Of a DNA stretch of 64,000 bases, positions 16,146 to 26,662 are shown in pieces. Source of the DNA: Streptomyces sp. ISL-36 (GTDB lineage: Bacteria; Actinomycetota; Actinomycetes; Streptomycetales; Streptomycetaceae). The translations under genes and the position numbers were made by a program. The notes beneath the pieces are model-generated. The model had not been told where the DNA came from. It did no database searches and saw only the letters and a program-made list of their open reading frames with translations. The stretch is taken from the NCBI RefSeq assembly GCF_018614205.1, contig NZ_JAGGOS010000040.1:1-64000 (forward strand), read 5' to 3'. The number at the start of each line of letters is the position of its first letter. The first letter of the stretch is position 1.

Positions 16146-16946
16146 TCAGTACCGGTACTGCTGGTCGTTGCCGTAGCCGTAGTACTCCTGGCCCGGCTGC
16201 TGGGGCTGTTCGGCGGGCTGCTCGGCGTCCCGCTGCTGGGGCACCCACACCCCGCCGGGCGGCGTGTCGTAGGTGTACGAGGCCGCGTAGGGGTCGGCGT
16301 AGGGCTGCTGGCCGCCGGTGCCGTAGTCGTACGAGGTGTACTGCTGGCCGTCGGTGCCCGGGCCGATGTACGGGTCGGAGTAGGCCGCGTACTGCTGCTG
16401 ACCGTTGCCGTAGTCATAGGCAGGCTGCTCGTATCCGGGCGCGTAGGCGTCGTATCCGGAGGCATAGGCGGCGTCATAGGCGGGCTGCGCCTCGGGCTGG
16501 GCCTCGGCGTGCGCGTACGAGGGGTCGTAGACGCCGTACTGGCCGGTCTCGTCCGGCAACGGCTGCGGCTCGTAGATAGCCGTGGTCTCGGCGGGCGAGG
16601 GCTCCACCGGCTCGTAGGAGAGGTCCGTGACCTCCAGGGTGGGGCCGGTCTCGGCCGGCGGGGCCGACCTGCGGCGGCGGCTCGCGCCCGGGTTACCGCC
16701 GATCGCCCAGCCGGTGGAGAAGCCACGGCGGAAGGACAGGGTCACATAGGTCTGTCCGACGGCGAAGGCGAGCGCCCCCGCGATGATCACGGCGACCGAG
16801 GGCAGCAGAACGCCGAGGACCACCCCCAGGAAGCCGCAGAAGGCGAGCACGCGCCAGCGCAGCCTCGCTTTGTACTGCAGGAGCACCTCTCCCAGCAGCC
16901 ACAACGCCACGACACCGAACGCGATGTAGAGGACCGTCCACCCCAT
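16146..16946 (-). CDS. Membrane protein with Tyr/Gln-rich low-complexity tail
   Basis: 266 residues. The first ~80 residues contain three hydrophobic helices (from about 4-20, 32-49 and 50-65), then the segment FRRGFSTGWAIGG. The remaining ~170 residues are cytoplasmic or exposed and rich in Tyr, Gln, Pro, Ala and Gly, with repeats such as QPAYDYGNGQQQYAAY and QPYADPYAASYTYD. I know of no characterised homologue; similar proteins are conserved in Streptomyces. ATG 16946 follows AGGAGAGGGG. It lies 51 nt downstream of metF in the same direction and may be co-transcribed. Confidence 0.8.
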   Translation of the reverse strand: MGWTVLYIAFGVVALWLLGEVLLQYKARLRWRVLAFCGFLGVVLGVLLPSVAVIIAGALAFAVGQTYVTLSFRRGFSTGWAIGGNPGASRRRRSAPPAETGPTLEVTDLSYEPVEPSPAETTAIYEPQPLPDETGQYGVYDPSYAHAEAQPEAQPAYDAAYASGYDAYAPGYEQPAYDYGNGQQQYAAYSDPYIGPGTDGQQYTSYDYGTGGQQPYADPYAASYTYDTPPGGVWVPQQRDAEQPAEQPQQPGQEYYGYGNDQQYRY

Positions 16947-16997
16947 GCCCGCCCCTCTCCTACGGCCACCGCCGCGGGTCTGGGGCGGGTACGCCGG

Positions 16998-17915
16998 TCA
17001 CGACTGCACGTGCAGTCCGAGATTCTCGTAGATCTCCAGCGTCGCGGTGGAGTTGTTCAGCGTGATGAAGTGCAGTCCGGGGACACCCTCGGAGAGCAGA
17101 CGCGCGCAGAACTCCGTCGCGAACTCGATGCCAATGGAGCGTACAGCGGCCGGATCGTCCTTGACGGCGAGGATGCGTTCTTTCACGTCCGCCGGGAAGA
17201 GCGCGTTGCTGAGCTGGGGCAGCCGGTCGAGGGTCTTCACGTTCACGACAGGCATGACTTCGGGGATGATCGGCGTGTCGCAGCCGGCCTTCGCCACGCT
17301 GTCCCGCATCCGGAGGTAGTTGTCCGGATCGAAGAACATCTGGGTGATGGCGTAGTCGGCGCCGGCGCGGCACTTGTCCACGAAGTGGCGGATGTCCGCT
17401 TCCCAGTCGGTGGAGCGCGGGTGCATCTCGGGGAAGGCCGCGACGCCCACGCAGAAGTCGCCGGACTCCTTGATCAGCCTGACCAGGTCGGCGGCGTACC
17501 GAACGCCCTCGGGGTGCTCGATCCACTCCCCCAGCGGGTCGCCCGGCGGGTCGCCGCGCAGCGCGAGCATGTTGCGGATGCCGGCGTCGGCGTACTGGCC
17601 CAGGACGTTGCGCAGCTCGGCGACGGAGTGGTCGACCGCGGTGAGGTGCGCCACCGGGGTGAGCGTGGTGTCTCCGGCGATCTTCTGGGTGGCCTTGACC
17701 GTGCCGCCGCGGGTGGATCCGCCGGCTCCGTAGGTCACCGAGACGAAGCTCGGACCGACCGCCTCGACCCTGCGCAGGGCGTTCCAGAGGCTCCGCTCGC
17801 CCTTCTCGGTCCGGGGCGCGAAGAACTCGAAGGAGTACGAGGGCTTGCCGGACGCGAGAATGTCGCGGACCGTGCGTGCACGGTCCGAGCGGGTGGAAGC
17901 GGTGCCGAGAGCCAT
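16998..17915 (-). CDS. metF: 5,10-methylenetetrahydrofolate reductase
   Basis: 305 residues; reduces methylene-tetrahydrofolate to 5-methyl-tetrahydrofolate for methionine synthesis using an FAD cofactor. Family features: [15 protein letters not shown] with the catalytic Glu in the N-terminal strand, [40 protein letters not shown] and [15 protein letters not shown]. Full length. Upstream on the same strand TAACCT (17927-17922) ends 6 nt before ATG 17915, so the mRNA is probably leaderless. No SAM riboswitch precedes it; the leader is too short for one. Confidence 0.97.
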   Translation of the reverse strand: MALGTASTRSDRARTVRDILASGKPSYSFEFFAPRTEKGERSLWNALRRVEAVGPSFVSVTYGAGGSTRGGTVKATQKIAGDTTLTPVAHLTAVDHSVAELRNVLGQYADAGIRNMLALRGDPPGDPLGEWIEHPEGVRYAADLVRLIKESGDFCVGVAAFPEMHPRSTDWEADIRHFVDKCRAGADYAITQMFFDPDNYLRMRDSVAKAGCDTPIIPEVMPVVNVKTLDRLPQLSNALFPADVKERILAVKDDPAAVRSIGIEFATEFCARLLSEGVPGLHFITLNNSTATLEIYENLGLHVQS

Positions 17916-17921
17916 ACGGGC

Positions 17922-17983
17922 AGGTTAGACGGGGTCCCTCGACGGATGAAGCGACGTCCGAGGAGTGGACAACTTTTTGGACA
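17922..17983 (-). promoter_or_regulatory. metF promoter region with TGGACA direct repeat
   Basis: TAACCT (17927-17922) is a -10 element 6 nt from the metF ATG. Further upstream two identical TGGACA hexamers (plus strand, 17966-17971 and 17978-17983) stand 12 nt apart, separated by ACTTTT. The 12-nt period (just over one helical turn) suggests a protein-binding direct repeat, but the regulator is unknown. Confidence 0.4.
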
Positions 17984-18041
17984 CCTCCGCGGCGGCCCCC
18001 GGTGGGCTCGCCTCGGCGCCCCCGCCGGCCTCCCGGCGTGT

Positions 18042-18704
18042 CTACGCCGAGCGCTCGCGGACCCGCTTGGCCAGCCGGGCCGTCGCCGCCGCCGGGTCGT
18101 CGGCCTCGGTGATCGCCCGGACGACGACGATCCGGCGCGCGCCCGCGTCCAGGACCTCGTCGAGGGTGGTCTCGTCGATCCCGCCGATGGCGAACCAGGG
18201 CCGCTGCTGTCCCTGGGAGGCCTCCAGGGAGGCCGCGTACCGCACGAGACCGAGCCCGGGCGCGTACCGACCGGGCTTGGTGGGGGTGGGCCAGCAGGGG
18301 CCGGTGCAGAAGTAGTCCACGCCCGGCTCGGCGGTGGCCGCGTCGACCTCGGACTCGGCGTGGCAGGAACGGCCGATCAGCACCTGGTCACCGAGGATGG
18401 CGCGGGCGGCGGGCACGGGCAGGTCGCCCTGGCCCAGGTGCAGCACGTCGGAGCCGATCGCGTGGGCGACGTCGGCCCGGTCGTTCACCGCGAGCAGCGT
18501 GCCGTGCCGGCGGCAGGCGTCGGCGAGGACGGCGAGGTGCTCCAGCTCCTCACCGGCTTCCATGCCCTTGTCGCGCAGCTGCACGATGTCGACGCCGGAG
18601 GAGAGCACGGCGTCGAGGAACGCGGGCAGGTCACCCTGGCGCTTGCGGGCGTCCGTGCAGAGGTAGAGCCGGGCGTCGGTGAGCCGCTCGCGAGGCGTGG
18701 GCAT
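18042..18704 (-). CDS. thiE: Thiamine-phosphate synthase
   Basis: 220 residues, TIM-barrel enzyme that joins HMP-pyrophosphate and the thiazole phosphate carboxylate to give thiamine phosphate. Motifs seen: [49 protein letters not shown] and [13 protein letters not shown], plus [18 protein letters not shown] for the pyrophosphate/thiazole site and AIGGID. ATG 18704 follows GGGGG on the minus strand. It is separated from the rightward thiOSG operon by three leftward genes and has no riboswitch of its own that I can see. Confidence 0.96.
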   Translation of the reverse strand: MPTPRERLTDARLYLCTDARKRQGDLPAFLDAVLSSGVDIVQLRDKGMEAGEELEHLAVLADACRRHGTLLAVNDRADVAHAIGSDVLHLGQGDLPVPAARAILGDQVLIGRSCHAESEVDAATAEPGVDYFCTGPCWPTPTKPGRYAPGLGLVRYAASLEASQGQQRPWFAIGGIDETTLDEVLDAGARRIVVVRAITEADDPAAATARLAKRVRERSA

Positions 18705-18733
18705 GGGTGGTTCCCCCCGTCGGTGGGGCGGTC

Positions 18734-18763
18734 CCGTGGGGCCGGGCGGACCCGGCCCCACGG
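18734..18763 (-). terminator. Terminator downstream of the Rv2175c-like gene
   Basis: Perfect 13-bp hairpin, CCGTGGGGCCGGG (18734-18746) with CCCGGCCCCACGG (18751-18763) and a 4-nt loop, 34 nt past the stop of the leftward gene at 18798 and just before thiE. Confidence 0.75.
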
Positions 18764-18797
18764 AAACCTCCTCTGTGGTGTCTTCGGTGCGTGTGCG

Positions 18798-19163
18798 TCA
18801 GACGGCGAGCGCCTGGGCGCGGCGCTTCACCTCCGTGCCGCGATTCTCGCTGAGGGCCTGCGCGGGCGTGCCCGGCAGGGTCGGGTCGGGAGTGAAGAGC
18901 CACTCCAGCATCTCTTCGTCGGTGAAGCCGTCGTCCTTCAGGAGCGTCAGGGTCCCGGAGAGGCCCTTGACGACCTTGTCGCCGTCGATGAAGGCGGCCG
19001 GCACCTGAAGCGCCCTGTTCTCACCGCGGCGCACGGCGATGAGCTGGCCCTCCTTGACCAGCTGCCGCACACGCGTCACCTCGACATCGAGCATTTCCGC
19101 GATGTCGGGGAGGTAGAGCCAGGCGGGGACGAGAGCATCGATTCTTGCGTCAATCTCGGTCAC
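18798..19163 (-). CDS. Rv2175c-family DNA-binding protein
   Basis: 121 residues starting V-T-E-I-D-A-R-I-D-A-L-V. A winged-helix-type motif appears at about 15-40 (YLPDIAEMLDVEVTRVRQLV), followed by EGQLIAVRRGENRALQVPAAF and a C-terminal region shared with mycobacterial Rv2175c (TLTLLKDDGFTDEEMLEWLF). In mycobacteria Rv2175c binds DNA and is a phosphorylation target of the kinase PknL, which is its gene neighbour there. Here a PASTA kinase gene lies 4 kb to the right, which makes a similar link attractive but unproven. GTG at 19163; no clear ribosome-binding site. Confidence 0.85.
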   Translation of the reverse strand: MTEIDARIDALVPAWLYLPDIAEMLDVEVTRVRQLVKEGQLIAVRRGENRALQVPAAFIDGDKVVKGLSGTLTLLKDDGFTDEEMLEWLFTPDPTLPGTPAQALSENRGTEVKRRAQALAV

Positions 19164-19207
19164 GTGGACAAGCCTGCCATCCCGGACCGACAGTCGGAAG
19201 TCGAGCC

Positions 19208-20422
19208 CTACAGGACTGCCGCCTTCAGGGGGACGGTGGGATCGGCGGCCCGCCCCGCGTCGAGGGGGGTGCCCGCCTCGATGAGCTTGCGCCCCTGGGC
19301 GAGGTCGCGGGGGCGCCCGACGGCGAGCAGGGCGACCAGGGCGCCCTCGTCCAGCCAGAGCACCGACCAGGACGGGCCCGCCGGGTCGCCGCGCCGGACC
19401 AGCTCGGAGGCGCCCGTGTGGTGGCCGGCGTACTGGACGAACCGGCCGAACTGCTCGGACCAGAAGTACGGCACCGGGTCGTAGACCTGGGGGATCTCGC
19501 CGATGATGTCGGCCGCGACGGTGCGCGGGCCCTGGAGGGCGTTGTCCCAGTGGTGGACCAGGAGCCGTTCGCCGTAGCGGGCGGAGGGGAAGGAGGCGCA
19601 GTCGCCGACGGCGTACACGTCGGGCAGGGAGGTGCGCAGCCGATCGTCGGCGGTGACGGAGCCGCCCGCGTCGAGGGCGATGCCCGAGCCGGCGAGCCAG
19701 CCGGTGGCGGGCCGGGCTCCGATGCCGACGACGACGGCGTCGGCGGGCAGCCCCCGGCCGTCGGCCAGGACGACCCGGCCGGGTTCGACGTGCGCCACGC
19801 GCGCGTGGGTGAGGAGTGCGGCACCGCTCTCCTCGTACCAGAGGGACATCGGGGCGGCGACCTCGGCGGGCAGCGCGCCGGCGAGCGGCCGGTCGGCGGC
19901 CTCGACGACGGTGACCGCGCACCCCGCCTCGCGCGCGGCGGTGGCGAACTCGGCGCCGATCCAGCCCGCGCCGACCACCACGATGTCGTGGCGCTGCTCC
20001 AGGACGGGCTTGAGCCGGGCGGCGTCGTCGAGGGTGCGCAGCAGGTGGACCCCGGGTACGCCCTCGGTGCCGGGCAGGGTGACCGGCTCGGCGCCGGTGG
20101 CCACGACCAGGACGTCGTACGGGACGGGTCCGGCCTCCGTGTCGACCTCGTGGGCGTCGGCGCGCAGTCCGGTCACCTCGACGCCGAGGCGCAGTTCGAT
20201 GGAGAGCGCCTCGAAGTCGACGTCGAAGGCCGAGTCCTCGGCCTTGCCGAGGAGCACCGCCTTGGAGAGCGGCGGCCGGTCGTAGGGCTGATGGGGTTCG
20301 GCTCCGACGAGGGTGACCGGGCCGGTGAACCCCTGCTCGCGCAGGGCGACCGCGGTCTGCACCCCTGCCATCCCGGCGCCCACGATCACGACCCGCTGCT
20401 GTGCCTGCTTCTGCTCGCTCAC
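19208..20422 (-). CDS. FAD/NAD(P)-dependent oxidoreductase (ferredoxin-reductase-like)
   Basis: 404 residues with two Rossmann motifs, VVIVGAGMAGVQTAVAL at 11-27 (FAD) and IVVVGAGWIGAEFAT at about 146-160 (NAD(P)H), the pyridine-nucleotide-disulfide signature PYDRPPLSKA, TSLPDVYAVGDCAS near the FAD ribityl site, and a C-terminal reductase domain. No CxxC redox-active cysteines are seen, so it belongs with ferredoxin/rubredoxin reductases. GTG start at 20422. The electron acceptor is unknown. Confidence 0.9.
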   Translation of the reverse strand: MSEQKQAQQRVVIVGAGMAGVQTAVALREQGFTGPVTLVGAEPHQPYDRPPLSKAVLLGKAEDSAFDVDFEALSIELRLGVEVTGLRADAHEVDTEAGPVPYDVLVVATGAEPVTLPGTEGVPGVHLLRTLDDAARLKPVLEQRHDIVVVGAGWIGAEFATAAREAGCAVTVVEAADRPLAGALPAEVAAPMSLWYEESGAALLTHARVAHVEPGRVVLADGRGLPADAVVVGIGARPATGWLAGSGIALDAGGSVTADDRLRTSLPDVYAVGDCASFPSARYGERLLVHHWDNALQGPRTVAADIIGEIPQVYDPVPYFWSEQFGRFVQYAGHHTGASELVRRGDPAGPSWSVLWLDEGALVALLAVGRPRDLAQGRKLIEAGTPLDAGRAADPTVPLKAAVL

Positions 20423-20450
20423 CCGATCACCTTACGCATCTGACGGAACG

Positions 20451-20792
20451 TCAGGAAAGTAGCTGCTCGACCACGCTGGTCCCGGAGCCTTCCTGGGACT
20501 CCCATGCCCAGGTCTCCTCCAGGCGAACGCGGCCGTCCGGAAGGTCCACCACCGTGGAGACGCAATGCCCGCAAGAGGTGGAACCGTCGTGCTTCAACTG
20601 GACGTACCGGAAGTCGAGCCGGTCCCCCGCGCGCGTGCCGACGAGATGGCCCCGGACCACGTCCCCGCCCGCGTACTCGGCCCAGATCCGGCCGTCCTCC
20701 TCGTGGTACGTGAACCGGGTCCGGGTCCCGACCTGGCCGGGGGCCTGGTCGGCCACCGGGGAGAGGACGAGACCGTCGAGAGATCGGGCCAC
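20451..20792 (-). CDS. Small beta-rich protein of unknown function
   Basis: 113 residues with alternating strands: FTYHEEDGRIWAEYAGGDVV, RGHLVGTRAGDRLDFRYVQL, STSCGHCVSTVVDLPDGRVR and LEETWAWESQEGSGTSVVEQ. The pattern resembles a lipocalin-like half barrel. Similar small proteins in Firmicutes are sometimes labelled N-acetylglutamate synthase, but nothing here looks like an acetyltransferase, so I do not adopt that name. GTG 20792 with AAGGGAG about 10 nt upstream. It is divergent from the TPP-riboswitch leader of thiO. Confidence 0.75.
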   Translation of the reverse strand: MARSLDGLVLSPVADQAPGQVGTRTRFTYHEEDGRIWAEYAGGDVVRGHLVGTRAGDRLDFRYVQLKHDGSTSCGHCVSTVVDLPDGRVRLEETWAWESQEGSGTSVVEQLLS

Positions 20793-20805
20793 TGCGGAGG
20801 CTCCC

Positions 20806-20835
20806 TTACTGGGCGTCGGTGACGGGGGATAGTCT
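20806..20835 (+). promoter_or_regulatory. Probable promoter of the thiOSG operon
   Basis: TTACTG (20806-20811) and TAGTCT (20830-20835) are 18 nt apart, and the TPP aptamer begins about 15-20 nt downstream. The -10 matches TAnnnT; the -35 is weak. Confidence 0.45.
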
Positions 20836-20851
20836 GACCGTCAACGTAGAG

Positions 20852-20945
20852 CACTCGCGGGAGCCCGGACGCACCGGGCTGAGAGGGAGGCTGGCCGGCC
20901 TCCGACCGTACGAACCTGATCCGGGTCATGCCGGCGAAGGGAGGG
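20852..20945 (+). ncRNA. Thiamine pyrophosphate (TPP) riboswitch
   Basis: The thi-box core is intact: GGGCTGAGAGGGAGG at about 20876-20890, then ACGAACCTGATCCGGGT and CATGCCGGCGAAGGGAGG, the standard 3' half with P4/P5. The 3' end runs into the GAGGGG ribosome-binding site of thiO, 11 nt before ATG 20957, so TPP binding probably hides the site and blocks translation of thiO and, by coupling, thiS. Confidence 0.95.
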
Positions 20946-20956
20946 GCTGGACGCCC

Positions 20957-23126
<2,170 letters not shown>

Positions 23127-23203
23127 GCCCGCGCGACCGTTCCGCGCGTCACAGGTGTGCTGCGGTACAGGCCGGTGGGGACCGGGGTGTCCTCACCGGC
23201 TCG

Positions 23204-23217
23204 TAGACTCGACGCCG
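23204..23217 (+). promoter_or_regulatory. Leaderless promoter of the PASTA kinase gene
   Basis: TAGACT at 23204-23209 ends 7 nt before GTG 23217, and no ribosome-binding site is present. This is the standard leaderless geometry in actinomycetes. Confidence 0.55.
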
Positions 23218-25130
23218 TGGACACGACCCTCCAGGACCCCCTTGTCGGGCAGCTGCTCGACGGCCGCTACCGCGTCGACGCGCGCGTCGCCGTCGGCGGG
23301 ATGGCCACGGTCTACCGGGCCGTCGACACCCGCCTCGACCGGGTGCTCGCGCTCAAGGTGATGCACCCGGCGCTCGCCACCGACGCCGCCTTCGTCGAGC
23401 GGTTCATCCGCGAGGCGAAGTCCGTCGCCCGGCTCTCCCACCCGAATGTGGTCGGCGTCTTCGACCAGGGCGCCGACGGCGCGTACGTCTATCTCGCCAT
23501 GGAGTACGTCGCCGGGTGCACCCTGCGTGACGTCCTGCGCGAGCGGGGCGCCCTGCAGCCCCGGGCCGCGCTGGACATCCTGGAGCCGGTCCTCGCCGCG
23601 CTGGGCGCCGCCCACCGGGCCGGGTTCGTGCATCGGGACATGAAGCCGGAGAACGTCCTGATAGGGGACGACGGCCGGGTCAAGGTCGCCGACTTCGGTC
23701 TCGTACGGGCCGTGGGGTCGGCGACGAACACCACCGGCTCCGTCCTCGGCACGGTCTCGTACCTCGCCCCCGAGCAGATCGAGCACGGCACCGCGGACAC
23801 CCGCGCCGATGTGTACGCGTGTGGTGTCGTCCTGTACGAGATGCTCACCGGCGGCAAGCCGCACGGCGGGGACACGCCCGCGCAGGTCCTCTACCAGCAC
23901 CTGAACACCGACGTTCCGGCCCCCTCCGCCGCCGTCCCCGGGCTCGCCCCGGAGCTGGACGAGCTGGTGGCCGGCGCCACCGCCCGCCACCCCGACGTCC
24001 GGCCGCACGACGCCGTCGCGCTGCTCGCGCGGGCCCGGGAGGCCCGCGCCGCGCTCACGGACGAGCAGCTGGACGCCGTACCGCCGCAGGCGCTCGCCCC
24101 GACCGAGGAGCGCGACGCGTCCGAGGACCGGACCAGCGTCATCCCGCGGGCGGTGCCGCCCGTCGGGCAGCAGCGGGTGGAGCACACCAGCCGGCTGACC
24201 ATGCCCCCGCCCGAGCCGCGCCCCGCGCGCCGCGCGGTGTCCCGCCCGCGCGGTCCGCTGCTCGTGCTCGCCGCGGTGCTGCTCGCCCTCGGGGTCGGCG
24301 CCGGTGTCTGGTACATCAACTCCGGCCAGTTCACGCGCGTGCCGGCCGTGCTCGGCCAGAGCGAGGCCCAGGCCACGAAGCGGCTGACCGACGCCGGTCT
24401 GGAAGTCGGCGCGACGAAGCGCGCCTTCAGCGACGTGTACGAGCGCGGCACGGTCATGGCCACCGACCCCGCCTCCGGTGAGCGGATCCGGGGCAACGGC
24501 ACGGTCACGCTCACTCTCTCCCGCGGCCCGGAGATCGTGAAGGTCCCGAACCTCAAGGGGAAGCCGCTCGCGCAGGCCAGGAAGCTCCTGGAGCGGGAGG
24601 GTCTGGCGGCCGGTGTGATCACCTACGCCTTCAGCGAGGACATCGCCCAGGGCGCCGTCATCGGTTCCGACCCCGAGCCCGGCACGGAGCGCAGCCCGGA
24701 CTCGGCCGTCGCCCTGGTCGTCAGCAAGGGTGTCCCGATCGACGTCCCGGACGTGACGGGCGCGTCGGTGGCCGACGCCACCAGCACGCTCCAGGACGCC
24801 GGGCTCACCGTCCGGATCGCCACCGAGCAGATCAACTCTCCCGAGGAGGCGGGCACGGTCGCCGCCCAGTCCCTCGCGGAGGGGAGCCGCGCGGCCGCGG
24901 GCGACACGATCACCCTGACCGTCTCCAAGGGCCCGCGGATGGTCGAGGTGCCCGACGTCGTGGGCGAGAAGGCCGACGACGCGCGCTCAGCGCTGGAGGA
25001 CGCGGGCTTCGACGTGAAGATCGAGAAGACCTTCCCCTTCCTCGGCGACACGGTCGCGGGCCAGTCCGTCGACGGCGGCTCCACCGCTCCCGAGGGATCC
25101 ACCATCACCCTCACGATCAAGGGACTGTAA
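23217..25130 (+). CDS. PASTA-domain Ser/Thr protein kinase (PknB type)
   Basis: 637 residues. Cytoplasmic Hanks-type kinase domain at about 17-280: glycine loop VAVGGMATVYRA, Lys47 in LALKVMHP, HRDMKPEN at 139-146, ADFG at 158-161 and the APEQ segment in GTVSYLAPEQIEHG. A Pro/Thr-rich linker follows, one membrane helix at about 347-368, then four extracellular PASTA repeats (about 372-637), each with a (V)PxVxG-like start and ending in a TVTLTLSRG-like strand. PASTA repeats sense peptidoglycan fragments and lipid II, so it probably couples cell-wall state to phosphorylation. Starts at GTG by the leaderless rule. Followed 5 nt later by nfo. Confidence 0.95.
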   Translation: MDTTLQDPLVGQLLDGRYRVDARVAVGGMATVYRAVDTRLDRVLALKVMHPALATDAAFVERFIREAKSVARLSHPNVVGVFDQGADGAYVYLAMEYVAGCTLRDVLRERGALQPRAALDILEPVLAALGAAHRAGFVHRDMKPENVLIGDDGRVKVADFGLVRAVGSATNTTGSVLGTVSYLAPEQIEHGTADTRADVYACGVVLYEMLTGGKPHGGDTPAQVLYQHLNTDVPAPSAAVPGLAPELDELVAGATARHPDVRPHDAVALLARAREARAALTDEQLDAVPPQALAPTEERDASEDRTSVIPRAVPPVGQQRVEHTSRLTMPPPEPRPARRAVSRPRGPLLVLAAVLLALGVGAGVWYINSGQFTRVPAVLGQSEAQATKRLTDAGLEVGATKRAFSDVYERGTVMATDPASGERIRGNGTVTLTLSRGPEIVKVPNLKGKPLAQARKLLEREGLAAGVITYAFSEDIAQGAVIGSDPEPGTERSPDSAVALVVSKGVPIDVPDVTGASVADATSTLQDAGLTVRIATEQINSPEEAGTVAAQSLAEGSRAAAGDTITLTVSKGPRMVEVPDVVGEKADDARSALEDAGFDVKIEKTFPFLGDTVAGQSVDGGSTAPEGSTITLTIKGL

Positions 25131-25135
25131 GACTC

Positions 25136-25987
25136 ATGCGCAACCCCGTCGGCGGCCATGTCCCCGTGGCCGGCGGCCTCGCCACGACCGGTCTCGCCTA
25201 CGCCCGTGACCTGGGCGCGGAGGCCGTACAGGTCTTCGTCGCCAATCCCCGCGGCTGGGCCACCCCGCTCGGCAATCCGGCACAGGACGAACTGTTCCGG
25301 GCCGCCTGCGAGGGCGAGCCCCTGTCGGCCTGGGTCCACGCCCCGTACCTGATCAACTTCGGCTCCCACACCGAGGCCACCGTCGAGCGGTCGGTGGAGT
25401 CGCTGCGCCACTCGCTGCGGCGCGGCCGGGAGATCGGCGCGAAGGGCGTGGTGGTGCACACCGGCTCGGCGACCGGCGGGCGTCCGCGGGAGGAGGCGCT
25501 GGCGCAGGTACGGGAGCGGATGCTGCCGCTGCTCGACGAGCTGACCCACCCGGACGACCCGTTCCTGCTGCTCGAGTCGACGGCCGGACAGGGGTTCTCG
25601 CTCTGCTCGCGGGCCGAGGACTTCGGCCCGTACTTCGACGCCCTCGACCGCCATCCGAAGCTCGGCATCTGCCTCGACACCTGCCACATCTTCGCCGCGG
25701 GCCACGACCTGGCCGGGCCGCGGGGCATGGCGGGGACGCTCGACGAGCTGGTGGCGACCGTCGGCGAGGGACGGCTGAAGCTGATCCACGCCAACGACTC
25801 CAAGGACGTCGTCGGTGCGCACAAGGACCGGCACGCGAACATCGGGGCCGGTCACATCGGCGAGGAGCCGTTCCGGGAGCTGATGCGCCACCCGGCGACG
25901 GACGGGGTTCCGCTGATCATCGAGACGCCGGGCGGGAAGGACGGGCATGTCGCGGACGTGGAGCGGCTGAAGAAACTCCGGGGATGA
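25136..25987 (+). CDS. nfo: Deoxyribonuclease IV (endonuclease IV)
   Basis: 283 residues, TIM-barrel AP endonuclease with metal sites. Signatures: GGHVPVAGGLATTGLAYARD, VQVFVANPRGWATP, VHAPYLINFGS, VVVHTGSATG, LLLESTAGQGFSL, GICLDTCHIFAAGHD, IHANDSKDVVGAHKDRHANI and PLIIETPGG. These include the His/Glu/Asp metal ligands of AP endonuclease family 2. The enzyme cuts at abasic sites during base-excision repair. Starts 5 nt after the kinase gene, so both are probably co-transcribed. Confidence 0.94.
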   Translation: MRNPVGGHVPVAGGLATTGLAYARDLGAEAVQVFVANPRGWATPLGNPAQDELFRAACEGEPLSAWVHAPYLINFGSHTEATVERSVESLRHSLRRGREIGAKGVVVHTGSATGGRPREEALAQVRERMLPLLDELTHPDDPFLLLESTAGQGFSLCSRAEDFGPYFDALDRHPKLGICLDTCHIFAAGHDLAGPRGMAGTLDELVATVGEGRLKLIHANDSKDVVGAHKDRHANIGAGHIGEEPFRELMRHPATDGVPLIIETPGGKDGHVADVERLKKLRG

Positions 25988-25995
25988 TTTTCCCG

Positions 25996-26024
25996 TTGAG
26001 GAATACCCCCAGGGGGTATAGCGT
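25996..26024 (+). promoter_or_regulatory. CsoR-type copper operator within the DUF4396 promoter
   Basis: ATACCCCC (26003-26010) and GGGGGTAT (26012-26019) form an 8-bp inverted repeat around one A, the C-rich/G-rich palindrome recognised by CsoR/RcnR-type repressors. It lies between TTGAGG (25996-26001) and TAGCGT (26019-26024), which are 17 nt apart. Binding would therefore occlude the promoter, 37 nt before the DUF4396 ATG. Confidence 0.65.
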
Positions 26025-26060
26025 TCTCAGGGAGGCAGGCACCGCTACCTGGGGGTTCTC

Positions 26061-26615
26061 ATGCAGCACGAAGCGCACGCACACCACGACCACACAGGCC
26101 ACGAGGGCCACGAGGGCCACGAGGGCCACGAGGGCCACGGCGAACACGCCCACCAGCACCACGGGCACGGCCTCGGCAAGGTCTCCTGGTCCATGGCCGC
26201 CCAGGCGACGCTCCACTGCCTCACCGGCTGCGCCATCGGCGAGGTGCTCGGCATGGTCATCGGTACCGCGCTCGGCTGGGGCAACGTACCGACGATGATC
26301 CTCGCGATCGTCCTGGCCTTCTTCTTCGGCTACGCGCTCACCCTGCGCGGCATCCTGAAGGCCGGGGTGGACTTCACGACCGCCTTCAAGGTCGCGCTGG
26401 CCGCCGACACCCTCTCCATAGCCGTCATGGAGCTCATCGACAACGGCGTGATCGCCCTGTGGCCCGGCGCCATGGACGCCCACCTCGGTGACCCGCTCTT
26501 CTGGATCGTCCTCGCCATCGCCCTCGCGGCGGCGTTCGTCATCACCACCCCCGTCAACAAGTGGATGATCGGCCGCGGCAAGGGCCACGCGGTGGTGCAC
26601 CAGTACCACCACTGA
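26061..26615 (+). CDS. His-rich DUF4396 membrane protein, probably copper-responsive
   Basis: 184 residues. The first ~37 residues contain some 17 histidines, including a GHE-repeat (GHEGHEGHEGHEGH) and HQHHGHG, an obvious metal-binding segment. The rest is the DUF4396 domain (SMAAQATLHCLTGCAIGEVL, conserved HCxxGC) with about four membrane helices (GMVIGTALGW, MILAIVLAFFFGYAL, LFWIVLAIALAAAFV) and a C-terminal PVNKWMIGRGKGHAVVHQYHH. The function of DUF4396 is unknown; the CsoR-type site before it suggests a role in copper handling. ATG 26061 is preceded by GGGGG. Confidence 0.87.
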   Translation: MQHEAHAHHDHTGHEGHEGHEGHEGHGEHAHQHHGHGLGKVSWSMAAQATLHCLTGCAIGEVLGMVIGTALGWGNVPTMILAIVLAFFFGYALTLRGILKAGVDFTTAFKVALAADTLSIAVMELIDNGVIALWPGAMDAHLGDPLFWIVLAIALAAAFVITTPVNKWMIGRGKGHAVVHQYHH

Positions 26616-26662
26616 GGCCGCGCGCGGAGGAGACCCCACACGAGAACGGCGGTCCGGAGCGA

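Noticed and set aside
17916..18041. SAM or cobalamin riboswitch upstream of metF
   Set aside because: The interval is only 126 nt, the predicted start is at the ATG, and neither conserved core is present.
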